A stretch of 37,066 nucleotides of DNA from the NCBI GenBank assembly GCA_030648035.1, contig JAUSII010000008.1, positions 1-37,066 on the forward strand. Reading direction: 5' to 3'. The translations under genes were made by a program, and so were the position numbers. The DNA is from Deltaproteobacteria bacterium. GTDB taxonomy: Bacteria; UBA10199; SPLOWO2-01-44-7. Of this stretch, positions 32,281 through 37,066 are shown in pieces. The notes below the pieces were generated by a model, which was given only the letters and a program-made list of their open reading frames with translations, was not told the DNA's origin and made no database searches. Within the stretch, counting starts at the first letter, position 1, and each line of letters starts with the position of its first letter.

Positions 32281-33746
32281 TACCCACTTTTTTACAAGGC
32301 CCTTTGGTGACAGGAACGTTCCCCAGTTTGGGAGTTGCCCAACATTCTGATCCCCATGTGATAAGCGGGGGAGAGAGTTCCGCCGATCTCTATCTTCCTT
32401 GGGTGGAAGATGAATTTTCAAAACTCCTCAAGGGGGGTGCGGGCGCATTTCCCCCCTCTATTCTCGATTTTTGGCGGCACATGAGCGAGGCGCTCCCCGC
32501 AAAATCCCGTTTGAAGCCTCTCCCATTATTGATGCACCTTCGGCGTCTTCATGGTGCCAAAGCGACGGGATTGAAGGCCAACCCCTCCTGGTTTTTGTGG
32601 CATCCGGCCGCCTTGATCGAAGAGGGGGTTTTCCAATCTAAAAGGGCAGAGATTAGAGACAAAGAAATTTTGCAGAAGAGGGTGATGCTGTTTTTGGGTG
32701 AAGAGCCCTCTGCCATTGGGTTTCGCACTCTTGTTGCCGATATTTTAAAAGAGGAAGTCGAAGATTGTTCCGAGAGTTTAAAAGTGGCGTTGGTGAGTAA
32801 TTGCCAAAATATGTCCGAGCGCCAGGCCGACCTTCTTCTTCGGGCCTTGTCTTCAACGGAGATGAAAAAGGGGGAGAGCCCTCTTCGTTTTTGGAGAAGA
32901 GTCCATACCCAATATGAATTGGAGCGCAAGCCGGATATCCTCACAATGGAATATCAAGTCCGGCTTGCGCCGGAAATGGGCGTTGCACAAAAATATCTTG
33001 TTGGTGCCTGGAGCCTGTTTCGGGAGGCCTTCCAACAAAGTGTAAAAGAGCACCCCAATGCGGCCTATGACATTCGCGTGAATACTCTTTCCCTATTGGG
33101 CCTTGCAAGAGACCCCAGCCTTTTTAATGCCATGTTGAACGACTTTGAACGCGATCCGACTAAAAATTCAAAGCAGACGGCCGCGATACGCACACGACTG
33201 GCGAGGCCCATCAATAGCCATACAGGCAAGTTGGCCATGACATGGCCCCAATTTCTTTCATTGGCCAGAAAGGTGGAAAAAGGGATTCAGGAGGAGCAGA
33301 GAAAACATCCGGCAACAAAAATGACGCGAGCCGAATTTCGTGAGCGCATGATCAAAGCCGCAGGGGTGAATGAGAATACTCTCCATTATTGGTTGCGGGA
33401 ATGGAAACATGATGGAAAGCCCATGGGTGACTGGATTGCCATCCGGGATAGATATCCGGCAATAAGTATGCACCCAAAACAGATTACCCGCAAAAGATGT
33501 GAAATTTTGCTGGAAAATTTTGCAAAACTGGATCTCTGGATTGATGACAGAAACAAAAGAAATGCCTGGGCCGAAGATGAAGATCCAATCCCCTTTATTC
33601 TCGGCAGAATTGAAGATATTTTACCGCCAAACTTGAAACATTTGAGGAAGGCCATGTCGGCCGTGGTGGGTGAAGGTTATGACATAGAGCCATTCATTTT
33701 TTATTTGAAAAAATGGAATATTCCGAAAGAGCGATACTCTGTTTGA
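32277..33746 (+). CDS. Hypothetical protein coupled to the GT30-like gene
   Basis: A 489-residue protein of no family that I recognise. It is mostly helical, with many short leucine- and arginine-rich helices and no membrane segment; the extreme N-terminus (FLQGPLVTGTFPSLG) is not a convincing signal peptide. Around residues 350-380, TRAEFRERMIKAAGVNENTLHYWLREW has the shape of a helix-turn-helix or a small winged domain, but the evidence is only the pattern. The start overlaps the glycosyltransferase stop by 4 bp, so the two are made together and may form a complex. No terminator is visible after it. Confidence 0.7.
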   Translation: MIPTFLQGPLVTGTFPSLGVAQHSDPHVISGGESSADLYLPWVEDEFSKLLKGGAGAFPPSILDFWRHMSEALPAKSRLKPLPLLMHLRRLHGAKATGLKANPSWFLWHPAALIEEGVFQSKRAEIRDKEILQKRVMLFLGEEPSAIGFRTLVADILKEEVEDCSESLKVALVSNCQNMSERQADLLLRALSSTEMKKGESPLRFWRRVHTQYELERKPDILTMEYQVRLAPEMGVAQKYLVGAWSLFREAFQQSVKEHPNAAYDIRVNTLSLLGLARDPSLFNAMLNDFERDPTKNSKQTAAIRTRLARPINSHTGKLAMTWPQFLSLARKVEKGIQEEQRKHPATKMTRAEFRERMIKAAGVNENTLHYWLREWKHDGKPMGDWIAIRDRYPAISMHPKQITRKRCEILLENFAKLDLWIDDRNKRNAWAEDEDPIPFILGRIEDILPPNLKHLRKAMSAVVGEGYDIEPFIFYLKKWNIPKERYSV

Positions 33747-33783
33747 GTTCAAAATCCATTCTTGTCATTTTAATCCACTCTGG

Positions 33784-33799
33784 TAGGGGATTTCCCCTA
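33784..33799 (+). promoter_or_regulatory. Hairpin covering the Shine-Dalgarno of the radical SAM gene
   Basis: TAGGGG-ATTT-CCCCTA is a perfect 6 bp stem. Its 5' arm contains the only Shine-Dalgarno-like sequence (AGGGGA, 33785-33790) and its last base is the A of the start codon, so folding would hide the ribosome site. Confidence 0.45.
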
Positions 33800-35235
33800 T
33801 GAAAAAAACACTTCTTCTAAATCCCCCTTCTTTTGACAATTTTGATGGAGGCGCTGGTGCGCGCTGGCCCTCCACGCGCGAGACTTTTTCATTCTGGTAT
33901 CCGATCTGGCTCGCCTATCCGGCCGGGTTGATTACGGGAAGCCGCCTGCTCGATGCACCGCCGGCGGGACTCGGATTTAAAGAGACATTGGAAATTGCCA
34001 AAAGCTACGACATGGTCGCCATTTTCACCTCTTCGGCCGGTTATCACCAGGATTTGAAATTGGCGCGGATGATGAGAGATCAGAACCCCAATCAGATGAT
34101 GGTTTTTGTCGGACCGCATGCCGATGTGCTCGCCGACAAAATTTTGAAAGAGGTCCCCTGGATCGATTGCGTGGTGCGCAAAGAGATGGACTATACCCTT
34201 TTGGAGTTGGCCCAAGATCACGCCTTTAAAGATATTCTGGGGCTTTCATGGCGGGAGAAATCGGGAAGTGTGGTGCATAATGAAGCCCGTCCACTGATGA
34301 AAGATCTCGATCCTCTCCCTTTTGTGACCGATGTCTACAAAAGAGATCTCGATATTTACAAATACAATCTCCCCTATGCCGCCTATCCTTACGTTTCCAT
34401 TTTTACGACGAGAGGGTGTCCGGCTCTCTGCACTTTTTGCCTCTGGCCCCAGACGATGGCAGGGCACCTGTGGCGCAAACGTTCCGCCGAAAATGTCGTG
34501 GCAGAAATGTTGCACATTCGCAAAATTTTCCCCGAGGTGAAAGAGACGGTGATTGACGACGACACTTTCACCATCGACACGAAGCGGGTGATAGAGGTCT
34601 GTGCCAAAATGAAGCCGCACAATTTCACCTGGATGTGCAACGCCAGAACCACCGCCAGTTGGGAATCGCTGAAAGCAATGAAAGAGGCTGGTTGCAGACG
34701 GGTCGATGTCGGTTTTGAATCGGCAGACGACCAGATTTTGAAGAACATCAAAAAAGGTTCGACGGTCGAAACCGCCCGCAATTTTGTGAAGATGTGCAAA
34801 GAACTCGATATGGCGATCCACGGCGATTTTATTGTGGGGCTCCCGGGCGAGACGCGCGAGACGATCAAAAAAACGGTGAAGTTTGCAAAAGAACTCGATC
34901 TCGAAACAATCCAGGTCTCTATTGCACAGCCGCTGGTCGGAACAGAAATGTATAACGAGGCCAAAGCCAACGGAAGTTTGATTGAAGAAATTTCATCGGA
35001 AGACGGTTTTCAGGAAGCCGCCATGAACTACGGCCCCGGATTGCCGCGCGAAGAGATTTTCAGGGCGGTCGAGAATTTCTACAGCAGTTACTACTATCGC
35101 CCCAAAGTTGTTTGGCGTTTTGTGCGGAAGGCCATGACGAGCCGCGAAGAGATGAAACGCCTCTATCTGGAAGCCAAGGGTTTTTTCACCTGGAAATCCC
35201 AGCGCAAAAAATCGTTCGCCAAGATGTCTATTTGA
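33799..35235 (+). CDS. B12-binding-type radical SAM protein, HpnJ-like
   Basis: A 478-residue protein resembling HpnJ, the radical SAM enzyme associated with hopanoid side-chain (cyclitol ether) formation. It has the opening TLLLNPPSFDNFDGGAG, SFWYPIWLAYPA and DAPPA, a cobalamin-binding-like N-terminal domain, the radical SAM cluster motif CxxxCxxC (Cys207, 211, 214), LWPQT after it, DDDTFT, and FIVGLPGETRETI. No other hopanoid gene (hpnH, hpnI, hpnK, shc) is in the window, so the substrate could be another lipid. The ribosome site lies in a hairpin. The 3' end overlaps the convergent gene by 8 bp. Confidence 0.82.
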   Translation: MKKTLLLNPPSFDNFDGGAGARWPSTRETFSFWYPIWLAYPAGLITGSRLLDAPPAGLGFKETLEIAKSYDMVAIFTSSAGYHQDLKLARMMRDQNPNQMMVFVGPHADVLADKILKEVPWIDCVVRKEMDYTLLELAQDHAFKDILGLSWREKSGSVVHNEARPLMKDLDPLPFVTDVYKRDLDIYKYNLPYAAYPYVSIFTTRGCPALCTFCLWPQTMAGHLWRKRSAENVVAEMLHIRKIFPEVKETVIDDDTFTIDTKRVIEVCAKMKPHNFTWMCNARTTASWESLKAMKEAGCRRVDVGFESADDQILKNIKKGSTVETARNFVKMCKELDMAIHGDFIVGLPGETRETIKKTVKFAKELDLETIQVSIAQPLVGTEMYNEAKANGSLIEEISSEDGFQEAAMNYGPGLPREEIFRAVENFYSSYYYRPKVVWRFVRKAMTSREEMKRLYLEAKGFFTWKSQRKKSFAKMSI

Positions 35236-35719
35236 TCGACCCCCAGATTTTGTCAGCCCCCTTGGCGCTCGGTTTTTCTGTGGTATTAAAAACCAATTTT
35301 CCGTCTTTATTATAAACAAGCACCACGGTCTCTTTTTTCTTCACACCCAATTTCTCCCGCAACTGTCCCTTTGGATCAATCAGCAGAATGGGCTCTTTGC
35401 CCGGCTCATACTCCTCTTTCATTCTTTTCAGCGCTGTTTTTTTGAACATGCTCGGGGACATGTCCTCAAGTAAAATCAATTTTCCTTTTCCTGATTTCTT
35501 CCCGCTCAAATATTTTTCCCACCCTTCCTGCGCTTTTTGGTTGCGCATAATGGGAGCGGTGACGACGAAGACAGCCCCTTCTGCGAGAACATCTTTTTTG
35601 GTGAATGTTTTATTCGCCGGATCTTTAAGTGAAAAATCGGGAAGCATTTGCTGAAAGGCGAAAAGTTCGACGGGACAAACCAGAAAAAGAACCGCAATCC
35701 ATCTTGAGATAGATAACAT
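35228..35719 (-). CDS. Secreted thioredoxin-fold-like protein without CxxC
   Basis: A 163-residue protein with a signal peptide (about 1-21, ending ELFAF). The mature part has a redoxin-like opening (LPDFSLKDPANKTFTKKDVL), a beta strand VFVVTAP where peroxiredoxins carry the catalytic Cys, ILLIDPKGQLREKLGVKK, and TVVLVYNKDGKLVF. No CxxC or other Cys remains in the mature protein, so it is a redox-inactive relative, similar in layout to YtfJ/DUF4174 proteins. A strong AAAGGAGG precedes ATG 35719. It lies 29 bp after the flavoprotein gene on the same strand. Confidence 0.75.
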   Translation of the reverse strand: MLSISRWIAVLFLVCPVELFAFQQMLPDFSLKDPANKTFTKKDVLAEGAVFVVTAPIMRNQKAQEGWEKYLSGKKSGKGKLILLEDMSPSMFKKTALKRMKEEYEPGKEPILLIDPKGQLREKLGVKKKETVVLVYNKDGKLVFNTTEKPSAKGADKIWGSIK

Positions 35720-35748
35720 GAGACCTCCTTTAATCGTTTATGATTTTT

Positions 35749-36951
35749 TTAGTATGGCACAGAATCGTGAAAAGCTCCAAGCGCTTCTGCGGCGGCAAAG
35801 GCGGAGGCCCAGGCCCATTGAAAGTTGAAGCCGCCCAGATCCCCCGTCACGTCGACCACTTCACCGATAAAATAGAGCCCCGCGCAAATTTTTGACTCCA
35901 TTGTCTTGGAGGAGAGCTGATCTGTGGAGACGCCGCCTGCGGTAACCTCCGCTTTTGCATAGCCATCCAGAGCCGCAGGATGGATAGGATAATGCTGGAG
36001 CCTTTCCCCAAAATCTTCCAAACGTCCCATGGCGATTTCATTCAAAGGCCTTTCCATATCGGGTTCCATTGCGAGTGCTTCGGCCAGACGTGCCGGAATC
36101 CATTGCGAAAGAATATTTTTCATAAGTGCCCTGCCACCCTCCACTTTTTTTTGTTTCAACAGAGCGGGGAGGTCATGCCCCGGAAAAAAATTGATCCAGA
36201 GTGGATCGCCTGCCCGCCAATGGAGTGTGATGCGCAAAATCACCGGCCCCGAAAGTCCGTTGTGTGTGAAGAGAAGATCGTCTGCTTCCGTAATCGTTTG
36301 CGTGCTGACGGTGGCGGGGCAGGCCAATCCGGCCAGCTCTCCCCAGCGTTTGCGATCCGCATCCGACCAGAGCAGGGGCGTCAATGCCGGTTGAGTTGGG
36401 ATGATCTCATGTCCAAACGATCGGGCAATTTGATATCCCAAATCGGTGGCGCCCAGATTTTTATAAGAGAGCCCGCCGGTGGCAATCACCAGATTTTTTG
36501 TGGAGATTGTTTCACCTATGGTCGTTACATAAAAAATATCCTCTTTTTTCTCCACACTCTTTACGGTCACGCCATAGTTGATGCGCACGCCGGTCTTCTC
36601 GCATTCCTTCAGAAGCATTCCCACAATCTCTTTGGAGGAGGTGTTGCAGAAAAGCTGGCCCCGATGTTTTTCGTGGTAGGCAATGTCGTGCTGTTCCATC
36701 AGAGCGATAAAATCGGAAGGGGTGTAGCGAGCCAGTGCCGATTTGCAGAAATGGGGATTTTGCGACGTGAAATTGGAAGGATCGACTTTCAGATTGGTGA
36801 AGTTGCATCGTCCGCCGCCGGAGATGAGAATTTTCAGTCCCGGGCGGGGTTGTTTTTCCATCACCAGCACTTTGCATCCGCGCTCTGCCGCCTGAAAAGC
36901 GCAGAACAGACCTGCCGCTCCGGCACCGATGATGAGAATTTCTTCACTCAT
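35749..36951 (-). CDS. HI0933/YhiN-family FAD-dependent oxidoreductase
   Basis: Flavoprotein of 400 residues. The dinucleotide-binding GAGAAG (9-14), the GGGRCNFTN signature (about 45-53), VIATGGLSYKNLGATDLGY, GLSGPVILR and the closing GGFNFQWAWASAFAAAEAL are all hallmarks of the HI0933/YhiN family (BaiN-like). Members are predicted reductases; the physiological substrate is not established. The start at 36951 has no clear Shine-Dalgarno and lies 33 bp after the end of another minus-strand reading frame. Confidence 0.93.
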   Translation of the reverse strand: MSEEILIIGAGAAGLFCAFQAAERGCKVLVMEKQPRPGLKILISGGGRCNFTNLKVDPSNFTSQNPHFCKSALARYTPSDFIALMEQHDIAYHEKHRGQLFCNTSSKEIVGMLLKECEKTGVRINYGVTVKSVEKKEDIFYVTTIGETISTKNLVIATGGLSYKNLGATDLGYQIARSFGHEIIPTQPALTPLLWSDADRKRWGELAGLACPATVSTQTITEADDLLFTHNGLSGPVILRITLHWRAGDPLWINFFPGHDLPALLKQKKVEGGRALMKNILSQWIPARLAEALAMEPDMERPLNEIAMGRLEDFGERLQHYPIHPAALDGYAKAEVTAGGVSTDQLSSKTMESKICAGLYFIGEVVDVTGDLGGFNFQWAWASAFAAAEALGAFHDSVPY

Positions 36952-36984
36952 GGTGCCGGGGCTTAGCAGTTTTTAATTCCCTTA

Positions 36985-37065
36985 TCAAACACCTTTCTTA
37001 TGCGATTTATCGGGCGACCAGGGGCAACAGTCTTTTTCTTTCACCTGCCCCTGCTGTTCCTTCTT
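36985..37065 (-). CDS. Possible C-terminal end of a gene running out of the window
   Basis: An open minus-strand frame runs from the window edge to TGA at 36985-36987. It encodes 26 residues, Lys/Gln/Glu-rich with DCCPWSPDKS near the middle. The Cys-Cys-Pro-Trp motif and the 33 bp gap to the flavoprotein start suggest a real gene tail, but the piece is too short to identify. Confidence 0.35.
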   Translation of the reverse strand, partial: KKEQQGQVKEKDCCPWSPDKSHKKGV

Positions 37066-37066
37066 T

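Noticed and set aside
35980-36966. Long open frame antisense to the HI0933-type flavoprotein gene
   Set aside because: It is a shadow of a clearly recognised gene; its translation is Cys/His/Arg-rich and resembles no family.

Overview
This 37 kb window looks like a chromosomal segment of a Gram-negative, Deltaproteobacteria-like bacterium with roughly balanced GC. The clues are an OmpA-type outer membrane protein, a Kdo-transferase-like glycosyltransferase, cytochrome bd oxidase, a hopanoid-type (HpnJ-like) radical SAM protein, and an elongation factor G whose G1 and switch I sequence matches the mitochondrial/spdEFG1 type, known from planctomycetes, spirochaetes and deltaproteobacteria. The taxonomic call is inference. 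I saw no rRNA, tRNA, CRISPR array, complete insertion sequence or phage gene.

Layout. 1-8163: typA and an orphan histidine kinase; a minus-strand pair of tRNA-dihydrouridine synthase and fatty acid desaturase; a plus-strand pair of maf and a SulP/STAS permease. 8169-12107: an unlisted 57-residue gene on the minus strand, then an unusual fusion of a Kef/NhaP-type antiporter with a C-terminal alpha/beta hydrolase, overlapping a TetA-like MFS exporter. 12108-12559: no gene, but two nested palindromic elements side by side. 12560-17544: three genes of unknown role. The outer two are paralogues (one membrane segment plus a helical region). The middle one joins a GC-rich N-terminus to an AT-rich LIC_10091-like domain and ends on a relic copy of the first gene's 3' end. 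17545-24194: DUF378 protein, thiol peroxidase, alanine/sodium symporter, OmpA-like protein, EF-G, potassium channel and hemolysin III homologue. 24231-25870: an Ig-like lipoprotein coupled to a DUF4862 protein. 25936-30841: a minus-strand cluster of a small hypothetical, cydA, cydB, a secreted heavy-metal-binding domain protein and a P1B ATPase. 30928-35235: a GT30-like glycosyltransferase, a coupled unknown protein and a HpnJ-like radical SAM protein. 35228-37065: a thioredoxin-like secreted protein, a HI0933-type flavoprotein, and the last codons of another gene.

Most genes are ordinary housekeeping, transport and redox functions in short operons with 4-11 bp overlaps. The least explained parts are the three-gene unknown cluster with its flanking palindromes, the antiporter-hydrolase fusion, the GT30-like gene pair, and the joining of a metal ATPase and its secreted metal-binding partner to cytochrome bd. 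Three classes of dispersed repeat occur: AGCTTTTG-ended nested palindromes (3 copies, one partial), a GTCATTGCGA-ended 72-74 bp palindromic repeat (2 copies), and one MITE-like element.
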